From assembly GCF_000003815.2 (NCBI RefSeq), contig NC_049990.1, positions 7,461,237 through 7,525,236 on the forward strand: a stretch of DNA of 64,000 nt, in the 5' to 3' direction. Every line of letters begins with the position of its first letter. The first letter of the stretch is position 1. Source of the stretch: Branchiostoma floridae (Eukaryota > Chordata > Leptocardii > Amphioxiformes > Branchiostomatidae). Both the position numbers and the translations under genes were made by a program. A model generated the notes under the pieces. The model saw only the letters and a list, made by a program, of their open reading frames with translations. It searched no databases and had not been told where the DNA came from. This document shows, one piece after another, positions 21,611 to 31,524 of this stretch.

Positions 21611-24600
21611 CTATTGCCTTGGTTCAGTCACACTGGCAGTGTCCACTATCCCCTCCTTCTTCACCAACTTCTCCTGCCTTTTCTTTAGAACTCTCTCCCA
21701 CCAACCAAACCCCCAGAAGTGCTCCTCTGTGAATTTTGGGGGGTCCCTTTCGTTCATGGTCCTCCTTTTCTTGTCCATCAGTTCTTTCTTCATGACATCC
21801 CTGCTCCAGGTGGTGTAGCTGGCTTCCTGCTCCCAGTCTCCCCAGTCATTCTTCATCATGGGGGTGAGAGGCACCGCCTTGTCTGCCACCGGGTTTGCTT
21901 CCAGTTCCCGCTGTCGTCTCAGCTGGGACATCTCCTTCCGGCGGTTGTTACTCTGCGTGCGCTCAGAGTCGGTCCCAACGTATGGCACGAACTCCTGAGA
22001 GAGAGAAAGAGAACTGGTTTATTTAAATGTACACAATGTCAAGTACAAGATGGTAGTCCGAAGACTAAATTGCCTGGTACAATGTACAAAAGAGATCTGT
22101 CTAATGGAATGTCCTGCGTAAGTGCATTAATAAAGTCAAGTCAATCTAATAAAAATCATCACAATTCACACTTAATTAACTGTACAACTTAAAAGTCTTG
22201 ATCTACACACCAACACATATATATATCAGAAATAAAATCGATCTCACTTCAATCCAAAGTAGCACTATTGAGAAAGATTGACACAGAAAATATCATTGCT
22301 AAATTGGTAAATGGGGGAAACTGATAGGTTATATTTAATTTGATAGGTCTTTATACTGCAACAGAATTTGGGTGTAAATTCTAGAACTTCATTTTTCATT
22401 ACGGTCACTTTGTTTTACTTATCAGTTCTATAGTTTCTCACTTGTGTCTTTCTGGTTTTGATTTACATGCCATGCATGTATTTGTATGAGTTTCCTTTTC
22501 TTTGAAAATCAATAAAAATTATCTAAAAAGAAAGGTTAACACCTGATAATCATTACAATTCACACTTAAATAACTGTACAATCTGAAAGTGTGGATCTAC
22601 ACAAACTCATAACACATATATATATCAGAAATAAAATCGATCTCATTTCAATCCAAAATAGAACTATTGAGAAAGATTGACACCTGTGGACAGTGCTGAC
22701 CAGCCTGGTAGCCGCGGCTCTGCATCTCGTTGAGCCGTGAGATGGCCCGGCGGAAGGAGAAGATCTCGTCTCGACCGGAGATCATGGGGATGTGTCGGGC
22801 ATCCATCCCCTTCAACAGCTTCATGTCGAACGCCATCTCTCCTATCATCTCCATCTCCATGGCCTGTGCCTCCTCACCGTCACCCTCCGACGGGATCAGG
22901 AGAAACAGGTTCTCTGCTCTCGCCTCTGCCGTGCAGAAGATCTTGGTCCTCGTTTCGTACGCGGCATCGATGAAGCTCAGGAACCGACGCGCCTCGTTCT
23001 TCTGGTAGATGGTCATCTGCGGGATGTGGTCGACGAATATCGTGCTGTAGTTGTTGCAGATCGTGAGGTAGTCGGCCGGTCCGAGGGGAGAGCGACAGAG
23101 TTCTGAGAACGTGAAGCGAGCCACGCCTGTGCGGGTTGAGATGGGGATCTCCACCTGTCTCCCGTAGACTGTTACACTCGACGGCGTCACGTTTTCTGTA
23201 CCAACGGCAGCCTTAAATGCCTGGTCGAGCAAGTCTTCATTCAGGGGGGATATGGGATAATAGTAGGCCTGCTGTCCTGCAGACTGGACCAGCCGATAAT
23301 CCTTCTCCGAGTCGATGTGTACAATCTCACAGCTCTTGCTAAGGAGTCTACCTAGGTTGGACTGGCGGTCCTTTGACTGATTTTCTAGACTGAACGACGA
23401 GGCTCCAAGATTGTGTGGGTCCCTGTTGGAGGTAGCGACAATGACGGCACCGTCCGCGACCATGTGAGCGAACAGGCCCTCCAGAAGCGCTGATGTCCCG
23501 TAATCGCTGAACTGCATTTCGTCGAAGCAGATCAGCCAGGCGTCACCGAGTAGCTGCCGAGCGATGGTCTGGATGGGTCCGTCCTGGTCCAGCTCCGTCC
23601 CGTCCGTGCAGAGGCTCCACCTGTTGATCTCTGAGTATAAGTGCAGCATGAAGGACTGGAAGTGGACACGCTTCTTGGCCTCCGTGGGTGCGGAGGCGTA
23701 GAAGAGGTCAAGTAGAGCCGTTTTACCACACCCCACCTCCCCGTGAAGGTAGAGGCCCGGGGGTGGTTTGAATAGGGGAGGGGGTTCGGTAGATTCAGGA
23801 CTGTCTTCTGATGACTTGGTGCTGTCTGTTTCCCTCTCACTTGTGTCACCTGTAAAGGAAATTCAGAAGACGATGTCTTTGATGTCTGTGCTCATTATTC
23901 TATGGTATGGCAATGTTTTCAGTGTCGTGCAAATTTGAACTGTTCATATTTGTAATTTTTAACTCTTTTGTAAGTAAAAAGTTTCTGTTGCAAGACTTTA
24001 AGGTTTTACAGGAAAATAAAGCATTCATTCATAACTGATGACTTGATTATCACCTTGTAATTTATCAGGCTCGGGCGGTTGATAGTCCTTCAGTCTGTCG
24101 TAAAGGCCCTGCATTCTGGCCACAACCGCCTGCTGATGGTCATCAGGTAAGAGGTGCTGGTGCTGGAGGGCCTTGGCGTAGGCTTGCAGGGGGCCTGATG
24201 ACAGCAGGCGACAATGACCTGAACATGGGAAGATATTAAAAACTGTTGGTTCAAGATTTAGAGCTGCAAGGAAGAGTTAATGATACATGTGCCTTGGAAA
24301 TATGTTTCTCATATTCATAAGATCTCTCATGTAGATTGGTGATGCATTAAACAAGAATTAAAAAAACTTCTTGTATTTACATGTAGCTATCTAATGTTTG
24401 ACATCTACATCTACCTAATACTTACAAAACCCTGCATAACGTTTGGGAATAAACTCAGGCCTTGCCTTTGTGTGGCCAGTGGTAGTGGTGCGATAAAAAT
24501 TCTTGCAAACAAACAAAAAAGTGGTGCGTAGGGATGAAAAAAAAATGATAGAGGTGATAATATACAATGTCACAGTGGATTGTATTGCCACACACTGCAC

Positions 24601-25183
24601 AGCCATCTACAAGAAAGTTGTAAATTGACATTATTGTTATTCTTAATGTCAATATGGAAGGTATCATCCTTCATAATCCAGTTCTCCTAAAAATGAAGGG
24701 TGTCAGCACCAGGAGACACGACCCAAGTGACATAACGACAGTTCTATAGCCAGTATAGGAGAAATATACAAACATATTACGTAATATATGATTTTTCAAT
24801 GTGACTTAAATCACTTTGCGTTTTGACCTGTGTTGCAGACAACGTTTAGTCTTTGCCCATTTTTTTTTTTTTGACCATTAAAAATAATTTGTGTCATTTG
24901 TTGCCAGATCAAGAAAACTAGGTCACCATAAATTACTCCTCATTCCCACAAGCGATACAGTGTGCACGTGTGGTTCAGTAACGCTGCATAATTCTTAAAC
25001 TGTCGGGAATCACCTTATGCCAATAACCTACACAATTATCTGTTAGAAACTAATAATTTGCGACAAATTATCTCACTGATCATGGGATTGTGTAAGCGGG
25101 AACTTACCGGAAAAATAGAGCAGCAGATCACGGCGTCCCCTCACCAAGTTCGGGACGCTCTGTCCCAAAACTCTACAAAACAT
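21611..25183 (-). CDS. AFG1L: AFG1-like mitochondrial ATPase (4 exons)
   Basis: AFG1/LACE1 family P-loop ATPase, a mitochondrial AAA-type protein linked to turnover of unassembled cytochrome oxidase subunits. Exons are 25183-25108, 24218-24054, 23849-22684 and 21994-21611; phases close to 596 residues. The first 25 residues are basic and hydrophobic (MFCRVLGQSVPNLVRGRRDL), fitting a mitochondrial presequence. Family N-terminal GPLQAYAKAL is at about 35, Walker A GEVGCGKT at 117-124, Walker B LICFDEMQ with Asp near 190, the sensor-like TSNRDPHNL, and the C-terminal RFLSFIDAAYE...FCTAEA and FRRAISRLNEMQS. Human AFG1L is about 480 residues. Here a linker after residue 80 and the whole last exon (about 127 charged, Trp-rich residues) are extra. 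The last exon joins in phase 0 with clean splice sites, but I cannot match it to a known domain. Confidence 0.9.
22140..22683. repeat. ~145-bp direct repeat pair in AFG1L intron 3
   Basis: 22140-22283 and 22540-22683 are close copies; both contain ATATATATATCAGAAATAAA and CTATTGAGAAAGATTGACAC. The right copy ends exactly at the exon 3 splice donor, so the left copy carries a duplicate of the donor sequence (GTGTCAATCTTTC on the minus strand) some 400 bases into the intron. Confidence 0.8.
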
Positions 25184-25975
25184 GGCTCTTGAAACCCTGA
25201 GTTTAACACAGCTGTTAAAGAGAGTGGTCAGGTTGGTTAAAGATTTGTTCTCCAATGCAGCATTCACGAGATCTTTACTGTGCCTGCGATTTTTACACAA
25301 CACAGTGACCTCCAGGGCTGTCGTCTGCTATTATATAACAATCACTTCCGGGTCACCAAAACTCCCAGGATGCACCGCATAGGTAAAAGTTTTGAGACTT
25401 CGTGCCACGCCATGGACAAGTTTGCGATGAAAAAAACGTACATTTTTTTCAGGATGAGTCATAAAACGTACAAATTTCAAGATGCTGCTTGTGGAGAAAG
25501 ACTAATTTAATCGCATTGCGTACTGTAACTTTGGAAAACTTCTAACGTTCGAAAATGATAATGAGGGGTTCAAGGAACCTAAACTTTCAAGTCTCAATAA
25601 TGACGTCTTGCATGCTTCTCAAGTTTAGAAAGTTATTTTTGTACTTTTCGAATGTGTTGTTAGCTGGATGGGTGACTATATTTACTCCATAAAAGTGCCG
25701 CATGTCAATATAAAACATTTTCGGTAGATTACTAGTAACTTTGGCATTGTCAGTTGAGACAATCGAGAAAATGTTACTTGGCGGAAATCGCGCGAATAAT
25801 TGGACAGTTTGCGTTTAGTTTTGACACGTAAGTTTGACATTGGCGAGAATGATTATTTCATAATCAATATTTCTCTTCTGAGTTATTTGAGCTGTAAAAC
25901 AATTGGCTTACCTGTGCAATGTTTACATGAATGAAGATCAGTGGGTTCTGCAACCATGTGTAACGTTTTGCTCTT
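25184..25975. other. Upstream region of AFG1L
   Basis: Non-coding AT-rich DNA upstream of the AFG1L start on the minus strand. No promoter element is distinct enough to name. The short plus-strand frame at 25182-25382 runs antisense over exon 1 and is not a gene. Confidence 0.4.
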
Positions 25976-26507
25976 AGGCCACAGCAAGTAAATTTTATGG
26001 ATGACATCCGCGCGCTCATTAATTTTCGCCTGATTTCAGAAAAAAAAAACAAGAATTTTTTTCTTCCCTGGAGATGGTCAACATGACAAGAAAGTACCAA
26101 AATGGGACAGTATGTTGTGTTTTAGCCTAATGATTGTACTGGTAGAAGTCACACTAGCGAAGTAGCCATGTCTGTAGTTATAGAAGTGAAACCAGCTGAA
26201 TAGCTGTAAAAGTGGCGCCACTATGGAAGTCATGAGTGTAGCTGGCAACTTGGTAAGTAATACCAGTCTACCACAATAGTGTCACTTTAACAACACTAGT
26301 TCACTTCTTGAATACAGGAATGAATGATTTGTTGTCAGTGCTACCATGTTTTGTCACTTAAATTCTTGTTACGATGTTTATGGTGTCTATTTTGAAAATT
26401 TAGCCATCTTTTTTTTTACCCATCTTGTTTTTTTTTCGCCCTATCTCATTATTTTTGCAGTCTGCAGAGGATGTCATCCATAAAATTTACTTGCTGTGGC
26501 CTTAGTC
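25976..26507. mobile_element. MITE with ~35-bp inverted ends, left copy
   Basis: Starts GGCCACAGCAAGTAAATTTT ATGGATGACATC and ends with the inverted form GATGTCATCC ATAAAATTTACTTGCTGTGG. It is flanked on both sides by TTA, which fits the 3-base TWA target duplication of PIF/Harbinger elements. Non-coding. A second copy lies inverted at 27572-28118. Confidence 0.75.
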
Positions 26508-27571
26508 AATAGATCAGCATTTTCTCTATAGTGGCCACCTGTCTATAGTGGCCACATTTGTCTCATTGGACGGGAAAGAAAAGTGCTGTATTTTCTCCCG
26601 AGCAAATGTAGGTGTTTCTAGTGTTGTTTTGTATTTTTTTGCCATTTTCAGGCTAAAAATATATCGTTTCGGGTCCTGTGCCTTTGTATGAAAACCAAAT
26701 GACCTGATATTTGCTATGAGGATGTGTAGAGTATGCGCCCGCGGGACTCTATTCAAACTTATAGTGTACATGACTTAAAGATTGTCAAATTCGAGATATT
26801 TTGCCATTTTTTACCAAAAATGTACATTTTGGGTTTCTTTTGCATGAAAAAGCCAACTGAGCTGAGATTTGGTATAGGGATTACTTTAACATTAGAAATG
26901 GAAAATAGGTCACATAGGCCAGTCCATCTTGCATACACAGGGGTGTACCGGAAGAGTCCATTCTTGTATGGGGGTAACTTTAAAACTAACTGTGGTGGGA
27001 TGATGTTTTGGGAACTGGATTGTTACATTTGGGGCTGCTATTTGCATTCTTCGTGTCATCAGGCGACAGCCACGTTTAGGATGTGGAATCCCAGCCGTGG
27101 CTATAATTTCTTTCAAGCCATCAACCAACACGAATGTTGTGGTGCATCTTTTTTTTAATGAAGAAAGCAGTGATGTTGTCTGTATTTGCTCCATATCAAG
27201 TTGTATAGGCAAGCGACAGCATTTTTACATTTCAATGAAAACGGGGAAGAAACGATTGTGGACATTTTCGACCGAGTATTTGACAGTTTCCCCCAGATGT
27301 CGCATCCGATTGATCTAATGCAAACATCGAAAATCCTTAATGAGGTACGCCAGCCCGCGGCCGCTTGCAACACAATATTTCAACAAATGTCCACAAAACT
27401 GGTTTTACTAGCACCCCAGTGACCCTAATTATAAGGTATTCATTCGCCTGGCTACTTTGTAAATCCAGCTGGCAACAAAACTCAAAAGGTACGTTTTCGC
27501 CCAAGTTTTACATGTTATGACTAGGCCTGTTAGTGAATGTCAAATGGAAATGTATTTTTGTACCACCTTTG
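26508..27571. repeat. Spacer between inverted MITE copies, with 162-bp satellite relatives
   Basis: At 26588-26900 there are about 1.5 diverged units of the satellite seen at 12690-13640 (AAAACCAAATGACCTGATATTT; TTTTTACCAAAAATGTACATTT). Next, 26910-27030 (GAAGAGTCCATTCTTGTATGG; CCGGAAGAGTCC) matches 31060-31160. A short tandem GTGGCCACCTGTCTATAGTGG motif is near 26530. Frames at 26733-27158 and 27186-27422 are not supported as genes. Confidence 0.55.
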
Positions 27572-28118
27572 TTTGGTTTAGGCCACAGCAAATAAATTTT
27601 ATGGATGACATCCTCTGCAGACGGCAAAAATAGTGAGATAGGGCGAAAAAAATCAAGATGGGTAAAAAAAAGGTGGATAAATTGTCCAAATATACGCACT
27701 AAACAGTAAACGTAAGAAAAATTAAAGCGACGAAACATGGTATCACAGCCTACGAGGCATTCATTTCTGTATTCAAGACGTGTACTTAAGTACTTGTGTA
27801 GTAAAGGTGACACTAGTGTGGTAGACTGGTATCACTTACCAACATGGCAACAACACTCATGGCGTCCATATTGGGCCACTTTCACAACTGTCTATTACTA
27901 AATTTTTAGTTTCACTTCTATAACTACAGTCATGGCTACCTAGGTAGTGTCACTTCTACAAGTACAACCATTAGCCTACAACACAACATATTTGCCCATA
28001 TTGGTAATGTCTCGTGATGTTGGGTATATCCGAAGAATAAATTTTTTTCTCCTGAAATCAGGCGAAAATTAATGCGCCCACTGATGTCATCCATAAAATT
28101 TACTTGCTGTGGCCTAAG
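27572..28118. mobile_element. MITE with ~35-bp inverted ends, right copy (inverted)
   Basis: Starts AGGCCACAGCAAATAAATTT and ends ACTTGCTGTGGCCTAA. Its reverse complement matches the left copy along its length, including the TTAATTTTCGCCTGATTTCA segment and the CGCCCTATCTCA/TTTTACCCATCTTG segment near the other end. The two copies form a 2.1-kb composite with long inverted ends. Confidence 0.75.
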
Positions 28119-28436
28119 TTTGTAATTCAAGGCCTGGTGCTATCAGTCTTGAAGTAAAGTCGTTTACGGTAGCTCGTTTATCAATTCTAGTGTAGTACTA
28201 GGATCAGGGTGCGTGTTCTATGAATACACACATTCATAGTTTTACTAGTAATTAGGATGTAAAGTTTTACTCTATTCTGATATATTTTTATTTTGTACTT
28301 TGTATAATAGTTGTTGCCATACATTGTACTGTGTACAATTGATGTGCAATTAAGTTCATTCATTCAATCATAAATAACTGAACTGTTGTTGTTTCCAATG
28401 CAGTTGCGTATTACTGACAAGATTGAAGATAAGACA
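28119..28436. other. Upstream region of 14-3-3 gene
   Basis: Contains a probable retrotransposon tail ending TTCATTCATTCAATCATAAA (about 28350). A pyrimidine-rich stretch and CAG at about 28402-28404 could be a splice acceptor for a 5' UTR exon further upstream; the frame from there to the ATG at 28437 is open. Confidence 0.4.
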
Positions 28437-30780
28437 ATGGCTAGCATAAGCAATTTGAAGGATCAGGCCAAGGTACGTATAGCGTTACAAACTGGTTTAT
28501 TGCAAACAAAACTCATGGCAGCCTGAAAGGCTGAATTGCGAGGTTCACACAAGGGTTTAAATAGTATTACAGTACAGGTAAAAGCAATCATCTAATACAT
28601 ATCATGATAAAATTCCATCAAAAGTTCCAGAACAAGATGAATCTTAAAAAGACAAATACCAGCTACAGGTAGTTAAGAGTTGTTAACAGAGTTGTATAGG
28701 AGTCAGTTTGGAGTCAGGAGTCAATGTGACAGTGCTGCATTAATTATGTTTGGGGTAGTGTGTGTCGGTGTGAGTCTAAGCAAGGACATTATATCTGATA
28801 TAATGTCCTTGGTCTAAGTGATTACGAGATGGCCTACAATGCTTTAGGACGGCCAGCCCAGTATTGGTAATTCTTAATCTTAAGTCTGTATTTGTAGGTG
28901 ATCTGTAGGTGATCTGTATCGTAGACTTGTGTGTACATCTGTTTTGTGTGTGTGTCTGTCCTTTTATTGTTGTCGAGGCCCTGGAAGATTAACCGCATTA
29001 GGGGCTTAAGGGTATCTCAATAAAGTCAATAAGGCAATGGCCGCATGGCTTGAGCTAGCTCTGCTCAAATGGTGCATCAGACAATAATAGCAACACTGAG
29101 GATGTACGAAGGGGGTGAAGTTTGCCATCTCTGATCGTCTGTAATGAATGAATGACCTTTATTGTACATTTGTGCTCAAACAAGCTAAGTACAGGTCGTA
29201 GCGCTAGTGATTAGGTACAATTTTGATACATCGTGTACAAGAAAAAGGTATCTTATCACCTCTATATATGCTAATACATTCTAGTATGTACAAGTTCAAC
29301 TTCTTCTCGCTTCTTAAAACAGTTATAAACATAAGGACAGATGGAATCGATAATGTATGTGTAATAGAGTGCAGTATGTGAATGTACACTAATGTCTAGA
29401 AGATACCAAACTTGTAAGTCACTCTCACTAAGTTCTGGGATGGTACAAGGAACACTGTGAGCAAGTACCCCAGGAGAGGCTTAATCACCGTTCCTCCGGT
29501 GGGGGAACAGGGTTCTATGGTCATAAGCACGATTCTCTGGTCACTGTACAAGGACATCACCATATTTGGGACACAGTCCTGTGGCTTTCCATTAAACCGC
29601 CCAGGATATAACTCATCATGATTAAGACATAGAAAAATGTAACTTTCACTAATAGATAAGGAAATATATAAATAGCAGAGTGGCACTTCTGTATTCAGTT
29701 CAGGGTTGAGACTGGAGTTAGGATCAGAGAGAGAGAGAGAGTGAACAAAGAAGTACCGACGTAGCACCGACTCCTCGTGTTTTCTTGGGTTTTGTGTGTA
29801 CGAACTAACATCGGCAGCTAATCGCACGAACTCCATGTAAGGCGCCATAGAAACCAGCTACCACACTACCATCACCCTTACATATGGTTTATCTAATTGC
29901 ATGAGAAATATGAATTTTTCCGTGGTATTCAAATATCGGAAATTAGGGAACATTTGTTGCATATTTTCAAACAGGACGTTTCTTTCGTTGTTGTATAAAG
30001 TACAGTCAACAATAAAGTGACACTCAGTCTCTATCTTGTTCAAGTTACAGTATTGGCAAATTCGTTGTTCGTTGTTCATGATTGTTATCATTCCAGGTGT
30101 GGGAACAAGCAGAGCGGTGGCAGGACATGGCGTTGTGCATGAAGGAGATGGTGGAGATTGTCCACGCGGAGCATGAGATCGGGAAGCTAGCTTCAGAGGA
30201 GAGGTACATGCTGTCCGTGGCCTATAAGAACATGGTGGGCTCCAGGAGGTCCGCCTTGCGGATCATAGCGTCCGTCGAGCAGAAGGAGGCCGACGGCTCG
30301 GAAACCCGGCAGGCGGCGAAGTGGCTACGGGAGAAGGTGGAGACCGAGATGAAGGAGATGTGCGACGAAGTCTTGGAGCTGCTCGACAAGTTCCTCATCC
30401 CCAGTGTCCACAATGCGGACAGCGAAGTCTTCTACCAAAAGATGAAGGGAGACTACTTACGGTACCTGGCGGAAATCACCGACGGCAAAGAGAAAGAGGA
30501 TATTGTGAAGAAGGCCGAGGAGTCCTACAAGAAAGCGCACGAGACGGCTGTTGCCTATATGCCCCCAGTAAACCCCATTCGACTGGAAGTGGCGCTAAAC
30601 TTCTCATTGTTCCACTACGAGATACGGAATAACCCCACAGAAGCGTGTCGGCTAGCGCAGGAGGCGTTCGACGACGCTCTAGCGGAGCTGGACACTATGC
30701 AAGAGGATGCGTACAAAGACAGCACCCTCATCATGGAGCTACTCCAAGGAAACGCCACACGTTGGGCGAGCGAGAATTAA
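28437..30780 (+). CDS. 14-3-3 protein (2 coding exons)
   Basis: 14-3-3 proteins are cytosolic dimers that bind phosphoserine/threonine motifs on client proteins. Exon 1 (28437-28472) encodes MASISNLKDQAK; exon 2 (30097-30780) starts VWEQAERWQDMA and runs to the stop; 239 residues in total, near the usual 245. Signatures are SVAYKNMVGSRRSALRII (Lys and Arg of the phosphate pocket), LLDKFLIPS, MKGDYLRYLAEI (Arg-Tyr of the pocket), ALNFSLFHYEI (Leu-Asn) and the C-terminal YKDSTLIMELLQGNATRW then ASEN. The protein ends right after this, without the usual acidic tail. It is divergent (GSRRSALR where most have GARRSSWR), and all but 12 residues come from one exon, so it may be a retrocopy that gained a 5' exon. 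An AATAAA at 31303-31308 is a possible end. The vertebrate isoform it equates to cannot be told. Confidence 0.93.
28774..28818. mobile_element. 31-bp palindrome between 7-bp direct repeats (14-3-3 intron)
   Basis: CAAGGACATTATATC, a single T, then its exact reverse complement (28781-28811), flanked on both sides by GTCTAAG (28774-28780 and 28812-28818). The same architecture occurs at 62179-62232. It looks like a miniature palindromic insertion with target duplication. Confidence 0.6.
29140..30091 (-). pseudogene. Non-LTR retrotransposon 3' end inside 14-3-3 intron
   Basis: The minus-strand frame 30091-29858 reads ICQYCNLNKIETECHFIVDC with a following NNERNVLFENM, the CxxC...HxxxC tail of CR1-like polyproteins. 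Its probable 3' end is at about 29140-29200, where the minus strand reads AATAAAGGTCATTCATTCAT. What lies between is non-coding or decayed. The coding match ends within 10 bases of the 14-3-3 splice acceptor at 30096. Confidence 0.6.
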
Positions 30781-31059
30781 GATCAAGGAGAGGACTCCCC
30801 CATATCAAGCGCATTTTCGGGTCAACTCGTCTTGAGTCAACGTCAACGTCAGCTTGTTTTGCTTTTCATACCTACTGTATTTCTTCTGTTTGGATTACGA
30901 ACGTCCTTTTGACGTCTTTTTGACCTCATATTTATAAGGAGCAATGAACAATTGTGCGTTTAGTCTTTTAGCATCTTTTTCTATAATACAAAATTTTGTG
31001 GACTTTGGTGATTTTGTCAAAGTCCTAGTTTAGCGGATGTATTTTTGGATCGCTCCACT

Positions 31060-31245
31060 TCACATAGGTGTATAACAGGAAGAGCCCATTCTTGCACGGG
31101 GGGGGGGTCAAATTCTATTTTGGATGGCTGGTGATTAAAAATTCCATTTCTTAGCGAAGTGTTTTGGGACTCTTGGAACAGTCTATTGTTGCATGTTGCT
31201 GAAATATGCTGTATTTGCTCTCAAGCAAAAGTTGGCCTTTCTAGT
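31060..31245. repeat. Dispersed repeat related to 162-bp satellite flank
   Basis: 31060-31160 matches 26930-27030 (AGGAAGAGCCCATTCTTG here) and 31209-31245 matches 13671-13710 (GCTGTATTTGCT...AAGCAAA). These pieces are edges of the family that carries the satellite array. It lies in the presumed 3' UTR or flank of the 14-3-3 gene. Confidence 0.5.
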
Positions 31246-31524
31246 TTTAATATATATATACTTCCCCATTTGTCCTGTGCTGATTTGTTGTGGGGTACAA
31301 AAAATAAACTGGTCCATTTGTGGCATGTTTGTGCATTATTTTTAAACTCTCTGAGTATGAAATAATGATATAAATGTGCCAGTCAATATCGTACCGATTG
31401 TCTTATCCAGAATATTTATGTAATATTGAATAGGGTGCCTTTAAGGATTTATTGCAAAAAAAAAAAAAAAACCAACAAAGGGAATTTGAGTCGCCTTACC
31501 TAAGAGATGACAGGACACCACAAA

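Noticed and set aside
26733-27158. 141-codon open frame between the two MITE copies
   Set aside because: It runs through satellite-related repeat sequence shared with 13 kb and 31 kb; coding is unlikely.
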